A DNA stretch of 64,000 bases from Reyranella sp. (GTDB lineage Bacteria > Pseudomonadota > Alphaproteobacteria > Reyranellales > Reyranellaceae): contig JAIEOV010000022.1 of assembly GCA_019750135.1 (NCBI GenBank), positions 310,001 to 374,000 on the forward strand, written 5' to 3'. Below are positions 1 to 7,787 of this stretch, piece after piece (the stretch's first letter is position 1; each line of letters begins with the position of its first letter). A model generated the notes under the pieces. That model worked only from the letters and a program-made list of their open reading frames with translations. It ran no database searches and was not told the origin of the DNA. The position numbers and the translations under genes are program-made.

Positions 1-708
1 GGCGGTCCCGATCTCGACCTGCTGTCGTTCGGCGAGATGTTCGATTCCTTCCAGATGGTGCACGGCGCCGCGCCGGACCTGCTCGTCCTCGCCGACGGCG
101 ACCACGGCTACGGCAACGCCATGAACGTCCAGCGCACGGTGCGCGCCTACGGCCGCGCCGGCGCCGCGGCGGTGCTGATCGAGGACAAGATCACGCCGCG
201 CGCCCTCACTTCCGCCGGCAAGCCTTGCCTGCCGCGGGCCGAGGCGCGCATGAAGATCCGTGCCGCCGTCGAGGCCGCGAAGGATTCGGGCATCCTGGTG
301 CTGGCGCGCACCGACTGCCGGCCCACGCAAGGCATCGACGAGGCCGTCGCGCGCATCGAGATGTATGTCGAGGAGGGCGCTGACATCCTGTTCCTGGACT
401 CGCCGGCCGACGACGCCGAGATCGGCCGGGCCATCGCCGCCGCCCAGGGCCGGCCGTCGTTCGTGGTGCTGTCGCCCGGCGCGCCGCGCGCCACGCCGTC
501 GCAGAAGCAGGCCGAAGCGCTTGGTTTCAAGATCGGCACCTTCCCGACCGGCCTGCTGTCGCCTGCGACCGCCGGCATGAAGGCAGGCTTGGCGGCCCTC
601 AAGGCGGGCGAGTCGGAGGCCAAGAGCGCCCTGCCGCCGCCGGAGCTGCGCACCATCCTCGGTTACGGTGACTACGATACCAAGGCCAAGCCGTTTATCA
701 TCGGCTGA
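1..708 (+). CDS. Isocitrate lyase/PEP mutase family enzyme (5' partial)
   Basis: The reading frame is open from the first base, so the gene begins before the window; 235 codons plus stop are present. The segment LVLADGDHGYGNAMNVQRTV, followed by AGAAAVLIEDK, matches the metal-binding core (ADGDxGxGN...IEDK) of the ICL/PEP mutase TIM-barrel superfamily. LARTDCR and the C-terminal helical part also fit. Members cleave or form C-C or C-P bonds in 2-oxoacids (2-methylisocitrate lyase, oxaloacetate decarboxylase, carboxyphosphonoenolpyruvate mutase). The exact substrate cannot be told, because the N terminus is missing. The gene converges on the PRC-barrel gene, with a hairpin between them. Confidence 0.8.
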   Translation, partial: GGPDLDLLSFGEMFDSFQMVHGAAPDLLVLADGDHGYGNAMNVQRTVRAYGRAGAAAVLIEDKITPRALTSAGKPCLPRAEARMKIRAAVEAAKDSGILVLARTDCRPTQGIDEAVARIEMYVEEGADILFLDSPADDAEIGRAIAAAQGRPSFVVLSPGAPRATPSQKQAEALGFKIGTFPTGLLSPATAGMKAGLAALKAGESEAKSALPPPELRTILGYGDYDTKAKPFIIG

Positions 709-714
709 AAAGAA

Positions 715-740
715 ACGGGCACCGATGGGTGCCCGTCCTT
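715..740. terminator. Hairpin between convergent genes, probable terminator
   Basis: ACGGGCACC (715-723) and GGTGCCCGT (728-736) form a perfect 9-bp GC-rich stem with a 4-base loop, followed on the plus strand by CCTTTC. It lies 7 bases after the stop of the first gene and 10 before the stop of the convergent PRC-barrel gene, so it could end both transcripts. The T run is short, which limits confidence. Confidence 0.55.
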
Positions 741-749
741 TCGAGATCG

Positions 750-1616
750 TCAGCCGCCCGACCTGTTGGCGGGCTGCTGGCGTTCGTACTTGTAGTCCGG
801 CATCGCCTTCAGCGAGTCCTTGGTCCAGTTCGTGGTGATCACGAGGGACTTGTCGTCGTGCGCGATTTTCAGGTCGCTCCATTTTACGGCGACGTTCTTG
901 GAGCCGACGCCGAGGAAGCCGCCGACCGAGACAACGACGGTCTTGATGGCGCCGTTGTTGTCGACATAGACGTCCTCGACCTTGCCCACGGACTCGCGCT
1001 TGTCGTTGCGCACCGTGGCGCCGATCAGTGCGTTGCCCGAAACGTCCCCGGCGGCGTTGAAATCGCCGGTCGAGGTCGTGACGGCGACGCTTGGCTGGTC
1101 GGTGGCGGGGCGGTCGGCCGGCGGCTTGGTGGTCTGCGCGAGCTGGTCGTTGGCCGGACGAACGTCGCCCGGTCGCGCTGCCCATGGGCCGGTGTCGGTG
1201 AAGACCTGGCCGCGCCAAGCTTCGTTCTTGTACCTGTACTCGGGCTTGGCCTTGAGCTGGTCCTTGGTCATGTTGACCGTGACCTTCTCGCCGTTGTCGG
1301 CGATCTTGAGGTCGGACCAGGCGATGCGGACCTCGCGATCGCCGACTCCGAGGAAGCCGCCGACGCTCACCATGACGCTGTCGACCTTGCCGTCCTTGGT
1401 GAGGTAGATGGACTTGATCTCGCCGATGGTCTCGCCTGCGGCGTTCTTGATGTTGCGGCCGATCAGCTTGCGGGTGTCGGCGGTGACCGCCGGGCCAATA
1501 GTCCTGTCAGTCGGCGTCGTCGCTGATGCGGGTGGGCTCGTCGCCTGCTGCGGCTGCGCGTAGGCAGCGGCAGCGCCGCACGTCAGGAACGCTGCCAGCA
1601 CGATGTGCTTGAGCAT
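750..1616 (-). CDS. Exported protein with two PRC-barrel domains
   Basis: 288 residues. The N terminus MLKHIVLAAFLTCGAAAAYA-QPQQA is a clear Sec signal peptide. Two PRC-barrel repeats follow: about residues 50-115 (LIGRNIKNAAGETIGEIKSI...DGKVDSVMVSVGGFLGVGDREV) and about 195-270 (LIGATVRNDKRESVGKVEDV...GAIKTVVVSVGGFLGVGSKNV). Each is followed by W-SDLKIA and a W/MTKDxLKAxPxYxY tail. Such duplicated periplasmic PRC-barrel proteins are common in alphaproteobacteria, and their role is not established. A Pro/Thr-rich linker joins the domains. It may be co-transcribed with the small exported protein 37 bases upstream. Confidence 0.8.
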   Translation of the reverse strand: MLKHIVLAAFLTCGAAAAYAQPQQATSPPASATTPTDRTIGPAVTADTRKLIGRNIKNAAGETIGEIKSIYLTKDGKVDSVMVSVGGFLGVGDREVRIAWSDLKIADNGEKVTVNMTKDQLKAKPEYRYKNEAWRGQVFTDTGPWAARPGDVRPANDQLAQTTKPPADRPATDQPSVAVTTSTGDFNAAGDVSGNALIGATVRNDKRESVGKVEDVYVDNNGAIKTVVVSVGGFLGVGSKNVAVKWSDLKIAHDDKSLVITTNWTKDSLKAMPDYKYERQQPANRSGG

Positions 1617-1653
1617 GGGTTTACTGCTCCCTGAATGATGATTCGATATCGGG

Positions 1654-1980
1654 CTAACGAGAGTTCGGCGCGGGCGTTGCCCGCGGCGGGCCCGGGATGG
1701 ACCTCACCTCGGGCGGCGGCAATGTGGCGTCGCGCGGCCGTTCGCTCAGTTCCTCGTCCTGTCGCAGGCCCGGCATCGGCATCACGGCCTGGTTCTTTGA
1801 ATTGGGACCAACCGTGGAACCTGTGCCGCCGACCACTGCGGGTCCCGATTCCGGCATCTTCGACGCATCGATGGCCTGCGCTGGCCCCTGCATCGGTCCC
1901 TGGGCCCTCAAGACCGGCACGCACAGGGCCAGCGGCAAGGCGGTGACGAAAGCGAAGACGAAGACAATAGCGCGTTTCAT
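1654..1980 (-). CDS. Small exported Pro-rich hypothetical protein
   Basis: 108 residues. MKRAIVFVFAFVTALPLALCVPVLRAQ looks like a signal peptide, with cleavage likely near residue 26. The remaining about 80 residues are rich in Pro, Gly, Met and charged residues and show no recognised domain. It lies on the same strand just upstream of the PRC-barrel gene, so the two may form an operon of exported envelope proteins. The function is unknown. Confidence 0.5.
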   Translation of the reverse strand: MKRAIVFVFAFVTALPLALCVPVLRAQGPMQGPAQAIDASKMPESGPAVVGGTGSTVGPNSKNQAVMPMPGLRQDEELSERPRDATLPPPEVRSIPGPPRATPAPNSR

Positions 1981-2160
1981 GACAGACCTCCGCCGTTCGT
2001 CGACTCAACACGCCGGAGACCGCCCACGTTGCATGCAACCTGCGCCCGATTCGGCCATCTTGTTCGAAGGTTCCTGGTCGCAGTCTGGTCACACCGCCCC
2101 AAACTGCAAGGCGTTAGAGAGGGCTTCGCCCCGACAACGCGCCAGCATCGGATCGTCGGA

Positions 2161-2880
2161 ATGCCGTCCCAGTCTCCGCCACCGCCGCCGTTTCGTCGTC
2201 CGGCGCCGCATGTGGCTGGAGGGGCCCCTGGACCGGCGGCTGGTGGACCGCGGCCGGCCGAGCGCAACGAATTCACCGACGCCGTCTCGCGCATGTTCGA
2301 CCATCGCCAACGGCTGGCGCCTGATTTCGCGCCGCCGCTGCGTGACGACATCCCCGTCCGCGACCATGTCGATGACTGGGACGGCCCGGGCGCCTCGTGG
2401 CTGAGCGCGTTGCTGGCGGCATCCGCGTTGCGACGCGCGCTGTCGATCGTGCCCTTGGCCGTCATCGGCTACGCCATCGCCTGGTTCCTCTATTTCGAAC
2501 CGTCGCAGAACGTCACCGCAAAGCCGGTTGTCGAAGCCAAGCCCGAAAAGACCGAGCTCGCTGCTCCTCTCGACGCGCGGCCGGAAGTCGCCGAAGCGAA
2601 GCCGCCGTCTGCAGCGCCTGTGACGATACAAGCTGCGCCGGCGCCACCTGCGGCCGAGGCCGATGCTCCGCCGTCGCGACCCCTGACGAAGGACGAGATC
2701 AAGGAATTGCAGGGCAAGCTGGGTGCGGCTGGCTTCGCGGCCGGTCCGATCGACGGCGTCGTCGGACCGCAGACCCAGGCGGCGCTACGCCGCTACGCCG
2801 AGGCGCGCAACCTCGCCAAGCCGGAGGCGACCCAGGAAACGCTGCTGCGGCTGCGTTCCGAGACGCAGGCCAGCCAGTAG
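2161..2880 (+). CDS. Membrane-anchored peptidoglycan-binding protein
   Basis: 239 residues from the ATG at 2161. A longer frame opens at 2029, but its extra N terminus is Arg/Cys-rich and looks non-coding. Layout: a Pro-rich cytoplasmic N terminus (PSQSPPPPPFRRP), one transmembrane segment near residues 85-110 (ALRRALSIVPLAVIGYAIAW), a long Ala/Pro/Glu linker, and a C-terminal PG_binding_1 domain. That domain is LTKDEIKELQGKLGAAGFAA followed by GPIDGVVGPQTQAALRRY, with the typical LxxLGFxxGxxDGxxGxxTxxA pattern. It probably sits in the inner membrane with the domain in the periplasm touching the cell wall. Confidence 0.75.
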   Translation: MPSQSPPPPPFRRPAPHVAGGAPGPAAGGPRPAERNEFTDAVSRMFDHRQRLAPDFAPPLRDDIPVRDHVDDWDGPGASWLSALLAASALRRALSIVPLAVIGYAIAWFLYFEPSQNVTAKPVVEAKPEKTELAAPLDARPEVAEAKPPSAAPVTIQAAPAPPAAEADAPPSRPLTKDEIKELQGKLGAAGFAAGPIDGVVGPQTQAALRRYAEARNLAKPEATQETLLRLRSETQASQ

Positions 2881-2955
2881 GCTCAAGTCACGGCAAGGTC
2901 ACAGCGCGACGGCTGTTGGCTTCCTACCCTCCCGCGATCGGGCGGGGGCGGGGAG

Positions 2956-3369
2956 ATGCGTTCGGTCGTAGGTGCGCTGCTTGGGTTGATCGTGGGGGCC
3001 GACGCGGCGTGGGCGCAGGTCTGGCTGTCTGTCGCCGATTCAGAAGGTCGCTTCCGGCTCGAGATGCCCGTGCCGTTCGATTTGCCGCCGGCGCAGGTCG
3101 CGCCCGACGGCACCGTCACCTTCGCCTACGTGCATGAGACGCCAGAGTTGGCGTTGCGCTTCGAAGTCGTCGACGGCAGCGAGGCGATGCAGGCGCCGAC
3201 GATGCTGGTCAACCGCGTCGGGGAGCGCGAGCGCATGGTGCAGATGCAGGCCCACGTCGTCGGCCGCAGGACCTATCGCGCGGTCGCGATCTTCCCGCCG
3301 GAGCTCGAAGGCGATGCGACCATTCTGCGCTTCATGCAGTCGGTTCGCTACAACGACGCCGTGGACTAG
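2956..3369 (+). CDS. Exported hypothetical protein
   Basis: 137 residues. MRSVVGALLGLIVGADAAWA-Q is a signal peptide, and a GGGGAG ribosome-binding site lies close to the ATG. The mature part (SVADSEGRFRLEMPVPFDLP ... EGDATILRFMQSVRYNDA) resembles small periplasmic proteins of unknown function that assess a peak-like FxMPxP motif; I do not recognise a named family. Its stop codon shares the palindrome CTAG (3366-3369) with the stop of the convergent MFS gene. Confidence 0.6.
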   Translation: MRSVVGALLGLIVGADAAWAQVWLSVADSEGRFRLEMPVPFDLPPAQVAPDGTVTFAYVHETPELALRFEVVDGSEAMQAPTMLVNRVGERERMVQMQAHVVGRRTYRAVAIFPPELEGDATILRFMQSVRYNDAVD

Positions 3370-4574
3370 CGGCCGAATGAGCGGCGGCGCAGCCAGATCG
3401 TCAGCGCCGCGGTGAACAGCAATCCCATCGTCGCCATGACCAATACGGCGGAGCGCGGGCCGAACTCGGTGGCGATGGCGCCGGCCGCCAGCACGCCGAG
3501 CGGTCCCGTGCCGATGCCCACCGTGACGATGCCCATCAGGCGCGAGCGCATGTCGGGCGGCGCCTCGGTCAGCATCAGCGTGGTCTGCATGTTGCCGAAG
3601 CCCGCGGTGCCGAAGCCGCCCAGCACCAGCACGGCGAAGGCCAGCCAATAGGACGGCGACAAGGCCATCACGATCAGCGCCACCATGAACAGCGCCGCGC
3701 CGCCGGCGAAGGTCAGCCGCCGGTCCATGCGCACGACGCCGGCCGCGATCAGAGCGCCGCCGGCCAGGGCGCCGATGGGCTCGGCTGCCGCCAAAAGGCC
3801 GACCAGCGCCGGCGAGACGTGGAAGGCGCTGATGCCGAGCGGCGCCACCAGGCCCGAATAGGCGAAGGCGAAGGCATTGGTGACGACCGTGATGCCCCAC
3901 ACCAGCAGGATGGTGGGCCTGGTCCAGGCGAAGGCCAGGCCCTCGGCGATCTCGGCCGGAATGCGCGCCAGGTCGAGGCGGCGCGTGATCTGGGGATGGA
4001 CGAGGCCGGCCAGCGCGAAGGCGCCGGCGAACTGGACGAGGGCGGTGAAGGTGTAGGCGCCCTTCATGCCGAGCCATCCGAAGACGATGCCGCCCAGCAG
4101 CGGGCCCACCATGCGGGTGGCGGCGTTGGTCGCCGAATCGAGGGCGATCGCCGGCACGATGCGCTGCGGCCCTGCCACCTCGCCCACCATGCGCCGCCGC
4201 GTCGACATCTCGGTCGCCCACATCGTGCCCGACACCAGGTTGCCCAACGCCACATGCCATAAGTCGAGATGGCCGGTGGTGGCCAGCGTGGCCAGCGCGG
4301 TCGAGACCACGGCCGGCACGATGAGCGCCAGCATGACGATGGTCTTGCGGTTCACCGCTTCGGATATCGCGCCGGCGAAAGCGCCGAACAGGAGCTGCGG
4401 CAACTGGCGCGCCGCCACGACGGCGGTCACCGCCATCGCCGAGCCTGTCACCTCGTAGGCGAACAGGCCGGAGGCCAGCAGCTCCAGCCAGCGCATGGCG
4501 TTGGCGAACGCGCCCACCAGCCATAGCCGCAGGAAGTCCGGTGTCTTGAGCAGTTCCCCGATCGGGCCGTTCAT
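3366..4574 (-). CDS. MFS transporter, EntS/MFS_3-like
   Basis: 402 residues with about 12 hydrophobic segments. It starts MNGPIGELLKTPDFLRLWLV, typical of MFS_3 exporters, which open with a short cytoplasmic segment before FRxLWxG. The loop-2 motif reads GAFAGAISEAVNRKTI, a version of GxLaDrxxRkxv. Members export small hydrophobic compounds or siderophores from the inner membrane. The substrate is unknown and no biosynthetic cluster adjoins it. The decayed MFS gene lies immediately upstream on the same strand, and the two are not close paralogues. Confidence 0.8.
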   Translation of the reverse strand: MNGPIGELLKTPDFLRLWLVGAFANAMRWLELLASGLFAYEVTGSAMAVTAVVAARQLPQLLFGAFAGAISEAVNRKTIVMLALIVPAVVSTALATLATTGHLDLWHVALGNLVSGTMWATEMSTRRRMVGEVAGPQRIVPAIALDSATNAATRMVGPLLGGIVFGWLGMKGAYTFTALVQFAGAFALAGLVHPQITRRLDLARIPAEIAEGLAFAWTRPTILLVWGITVVTNAFAFAYSGLVAPLGISAFHVSPALVGLLAAAEPIGALAGGALIAAGVVRMDRRLTFAGGAALFMVALIVMALSPSYWLAFAVLVLGGFGTAGFGNMQTTLMLTEAPPDMRSRLMGIVTVGIGTGPLGVLAAGAIATEFGPRSAVLVMATMGLLFTAALTIWLRRRSFGR

Positions 4575-4595
4575 TGGGCCCTTTTTACATCGAGA

Positions 4596-5432
4596 CTACC
4601 GCCCGATCTCCTCCAGGCTGACGCCCGTCGTCTCGATGCGGAACTGCAAGGTCACCCAGGCGCCGAGCAGCGAGGTTGCGATCAGGACACCGAGCAGCAG
4701 GTTGACGCCGATGTCGGCCAGCAGCGCCGGGAACAGGAATGCCATCAGGACGGCGCCGACCTTGGCGAAGGCGCCGGCAAAGCCCGCCCCCTTGCCGCGG
4801 ACCTCGGTTGGGAACACTTCGTCGGCCAGCAGATTGGTCTGCGCGTTGGGCCGGACGTGTCATGAAGTTGAACAGCATGAAGCCTGCGAACAGCAACGCG
4901 GTGCGCATCGGTTCCGCCGTATGCAGCGACAGGTCGCGAGCGCCAAGCCCGCGGCGCAGCCGATGAAGCCCACGATCTGCAGGTCAGACGCGCGACCTCG
5001 GCTTCGGCCTCGGCCTTGCGGCCCTGGGTCATCAGCCCGTGGCCGCTGTCGCTGCGGCCCAGCACGACCAGGATCGCCGGCACGATGGCGGTAGCATACG
5101 TCCAGCGCCATGCTCTGATCTCGGGCAGCTCAGACAGGATGGCGAAGCCCACGACGGTGCCGACGAGGGCGCCGATCGCCCGGAAGGCGAAGGCGCTCAG
5201 CACCAGCTTGCCGCGATCCTTGCTGGCGATGCTTTCGGAGATCACGAGATGCGCCACGCAGCGCCACGCCGGTCATGAACACGACCAGGCCTTCGAAGAA
5301 CTTTCCGGCCGATGCCAGCAGCCAGATCCGCCATTGCATGGCGGTCATCGGAATGAAACCTGTGGGCGTGCCGTCGGGCCAGGCGGGAGTTTGGTCGATG
5401 TAGCTCTGGACGCTGCGCGGCGGCTCGGTCAT
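4596..5432 (-). pseudogene. Decayed MFS transporter (frameshifts and internal deletions)
   Basis: Pieces of one MFS protein lie in order but in different frames. The N terminus from the ATG at 5432 contains GKFFEGLVVFMTGVAL. Then, after a frame change near 5270, comes AHLVISESIASKDRGKLVLSAFAF with RAWRWTYATAIVPAILVVLG. A further shift gives TALLFAGFMLFNFMT, and another gives MFPTEVRGKGAGFAGAFAKV and the last helices ending at 4596. In intact relatives (about 440-460 residues), roughly 80 residues separate the first two blocks and more than 100 follow the middle block. Both stretches are missing. The remnant is about 280 codons and cannot make a functional permease unless the sequence is faulty. 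Confidence 0.8.
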
Positions 5433-5474
5433 GTCTTGGCATTAATAGAAGAACGAACGGAACGAGGAAACGTG

Positions 5475-6452
5475 ATGCTGAGACGCAGCCTGCTTGCCTC
5501 CACACTTGCCGCGCCCCTGGTGATGCGCGGCCTTGCCGCCGAGGCCCAGGCGCAATGGCCGGCCAAGACGGTGCGCTTCATCGTGCCCTTTGCGCCGGGC
5601 GGCGGCACCGATACGGTGAGCCGCCTGATCTGCGATCAGCTCGGCCGGACCTTCGGCCAGCAGTTCGTGGTCGACAACAAGGGCGGGGCGGGCGGCAACA
5701 TCGGCACGGCCGAGCTCGCGCGCGCCACGCCCGACGGCTACACGATCGGGCTGATCACCGTCGCCAGCCACACGCTGAATCCGATGCTCTACAGCAAGCT
5801 GCCCTACGATGCCGACAAGGACATCGTCGGCATCTCGCGCGTCGCCGTGCTGTCGAATCTTCTCGGCGTGCCGCAGTCCTTGCCGGCGAACAACGTCGCC
5901 GAGCTGATCGCGCTCTGCAAGAAGGAGCCGGGCAAGTATTCCTTCGCCTCGTCGGGGCCCGGCACGTCGCTCCATCTCAGCGGCGAGCTGTTCAAGACCA
6001 TGGCCGGCGTCGACATCGTGCACGTGCCCTACAAGGGCGCCGGCCCTGCCTACAACGACCTGATCGCCGGCACGGTGCAGATGATGTTCGCCAACATGCC
6101 GTCGATGCTGCCGCAGGTGAAGGGCGGCAAGCTGAAGGGCCTGGGCGTGACGTCGGCCGGGCGTTCGAAAGCGGCGCCCGAGATTCCGGCCATCGCCGAA
6201 ACGCTGCCGGGTTACGTCGCTACGTCGTGGTACGGCGTCGGTGCGCCGGTCGGCACGCCGGAGCCCATCCTGGCCAAGCTCGAAGCCGCCATCACCGAGG
6301 CCATGAAGCAGCCGGAGATCCAGAAGCGCTGGGCAGACGATCTCGGCCTCGACATGCCACCGCCCGGCCGCGCCGGCTTCGATGCCTTCCTTGCCGAAGA
6401 CCGCAAGCTGTGGGCGCCCGTCGTCAAGACGTCGGGTGTGAAGCTCGACTGA
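5475..6452 (+). CDS. Tripartite tricarboxylate transporter (Bug family) solute-binding receptor
   Basis: 325 residues from the ATG at 5475, chosen because GAGGAAA precedes it and MLRRSLLASTLAAPLVM...AEAQA is a signal peptide (a Tat-like RR is present). The frame is open further upstream to 5016, but that part overlaps the divergent pseudogene. Hallmarks of TctC/Bug proteins are KTVRFIVPFAPGGGTDTVSR, VVDNKGGAGGNIGT, ARATPDGYTIGL and VPYKGAGPAYNDLIAGTVQM. These periplasmic receptors bind carboxylates. Many are orphans, as here: no TctA or TctB is nearby. It reads divergently from the decayed MFS gene. Confidence 0.9.
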   Translation: MLRRSLLASTLAAPLVMRGLAAEAQAQWPAKTVRFIVPFAPGGGTDTVSRLICDQLGRTFGQQFVVDNKGGAGGNIGTAELARATPDGYTIGLITVASHTLNPMLYSKLPYDADKDIVGISRVAVLSNLLGVPQSLPANNVAELIALCKKEPGKYSFASSGPGTSLHLSGELFKTMAGVDIVHVPYKGAGPAYNDLIAGTVQMMFANMPSMLPQVKGGKLKGLGVTSAGRSKAAPEIPAIAETLPGYVATSWYGVGAPVGTPEPILAKLEAAITEAMKQPEIQKRWADDLGLDMPPPGRAGFDAFLAEDRKLWAPVVKTSGVKLD

Positions 6453-6456
6453 AGCG

Positions 6457-6672
6457 TCAGATCACTGCGAGCGCCACGGCGATGGCCGCGGTGGAGAGGC
6501 CGGCGCCGATGGCGAACCACAGCCCGTGATCCGACTCCTTGTCCGTCTCGGGCGGGAACATGGATTGCAGCCCGGCCGCCTTCTCGGCGGCGTCGATCTC
6601 GTCGGAGACATTGCTGTCGGTGTGGGCGTGATCGATATCGTGGCGCACTTGATCGATGGTCGAGCCTCGCAT
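6457..6672 (-). CDS. Small single-pass membrane protein
   Basis: 71 residues from the ATG at 6672, preceded by AGGGAG at good spacing; the longer frame to 6786 has no such signal. The N-terminal half is acidic and polar (MRGSTIDQVRHDIDHAHTDS...DEIDAAEKAAGLQS). The C terminus is one transmembrane helix (LWFAIGAGLSTAAIAVALAV). No family is recognised. It converges with the Bug receptor gene and is divergent from the DNA ligase gene, 62 bases away. Confidence 0.55.
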   Translation of the reverse strand: MRGSTIDQVRHDIDHAHTDSNVSDEIDAAEKAAGLQSMFPPETDKESDHGLWFAIGAGLSTAAIAVALAVI

Positions 6673-6734
6673 GGCATACTCCCTGGCAACTCCAGAACCA
6701 ACGCCGTGCCAGGCAGTGGGTTGCCGCAACGGCC

Positions 6735-7787
6735 ATGCAGCTTTGTCGTTGCCAAGCCATGGCAAAGGCCGTTCTCCGGGCGACAATGGAAGCGCAGCAG
6801 GTCGATGAGCTGCCGCGAGACAAGGGCTGGCAGTTCGAGCCGAAATGGGACGGCTTTCGCTGTCTTGCGAGTCGGGACGGCGGCAAGGTCGAGTTGATGG
6901 GGCGGTCGGGCAAGAGCCTGGCGCGCTACTTTCCCGAGGTCGTCGCTGGACTCGCCAACCTGCCGGTTCGTCGTTTCATCCTCGACGGCGAGCTCGTCAT
7001 ACCGGTCGGCAAGGCGCTGTCGTTCGAGGCGCTGCAGATGCGCCTGCATCCGGCGGCGAGTCGCATCGTCAGGCTCTCCGCCGAGACGCCGGCGCTGCTG
7101 ATCGTGTTCGATGTGTTGCGCACGCCCGACGCGGATGTCGCCGGTTGGCCGTTGGTCGAACGCCGCGCGGCGTTGGAGAAGCTGTTCACGCGCCTCGTCG
7201 ATGCGCCGCATCTGCGACTGTCGCCCGTGACCACGCGGCGGGCCGAGGCATCGCGCTGGCTGGCCCGGGCCGGCGGCGGTGCGCTCGACGGCGTCGTCGC
7301 CAAGCGCCTCGACGAGCCCTATCGCGCGGGCGAGCGGGCGATGCTCAAGATCAAATGCCTGCGCTCGGCCGACTGCGTCGTCGGCGGCTTCCGTTACGCC
7401 ACCGGCAGCAGGCAGGTCGGCTCGTTGTTGCTCGGGCTCTATGACGACCAGGGCCTGCTCGATCATGTCGGCTTCACCTCGGCGATCTCCGATGCCGAGC
7501 GTCCCGCGCTGACGCGCAGGCTCGACAAGCTGCGCAGCGGGCCGGGCTTCACCGGAGACGCGCCGGGCGGCCCCAGCCGTTGGTCGACCGAGCGCAGCGG
7601 CCAATGGGAGCCTCTCAAGCCCAGGCTGGTCGCCGAGGTGCAGTACGATCACGTCACCGGGCAGCGCTTTCGCCATGGCACGCGCTTCGTGCGCTGGCGG
7701 CCCGACAAGCTGCCGCGGCAATGCACCATGGAGCAGTTGCAGCGCGAGGCGCGTCCGTCGCGCCTGATGCGCGAGATGCGGCTATAG
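6735..7787 (+). CDS. ATP-dependent DNA ligase (LigC/LigD-ligase type)
   Basis: 350 residues from the first ATG; a second ATG at 6759 (MAKAVLRATM) would give 342 and aligns better with relatives. Motif I is EPKWDGFR, with the adenylated Lys. ILDGELV, FDVL, LDGVVAKRLDEPY and MLKIKCLRSADCVVGGF correspond to nucleotidyltransferase motifs III-V, and an OB-fold follows to the end (PLKPRLVAEVQYDHVTG...FVRWRPDK). The size fits stand-alone bacterial ligases active in repair or end joining. No ku, primase or nuclease gene is in the window, so an NHEJ role is only inferred. Confidence 0.88.
   Translation: MQLCRCQAMAKAVLRATMEAQQVDELPRDKGWQFEPKWDGFRCLASRDGGKVELMGRSGKSLARYFPEVVAGLANLPVRRFILDGELVIPVGKALSFEALQMRLHPAASRIVRLSAETPALLIVFDVLRTPDADVAGWPLVERRAALEKLFTRLVDAPHLRLSPVTTRRAEASRWLARAGGGALDGVVAKRLDEPYRAGERAMLKIKCLRSADCVVGGFRYATGSRQVGSLLLGLYDDQGLLDHVGFTSAISDAERPALTRRLDKLRSGPGFTGDAPGGPSRWSTERSGQWEPLKPRLVAEVQYDHVTGQRFRHGTRFVRWRPDKLPRQCTMEQLQREARPSRLMREMRL

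Noticed and set aside
729..1526. Plus-strand ORF of 265 codons opposite the PRC-barrel gene
   Set aside because: Val/Leu/Asp-rich shadow of the PRC-barrel gene; no start signal and no family.
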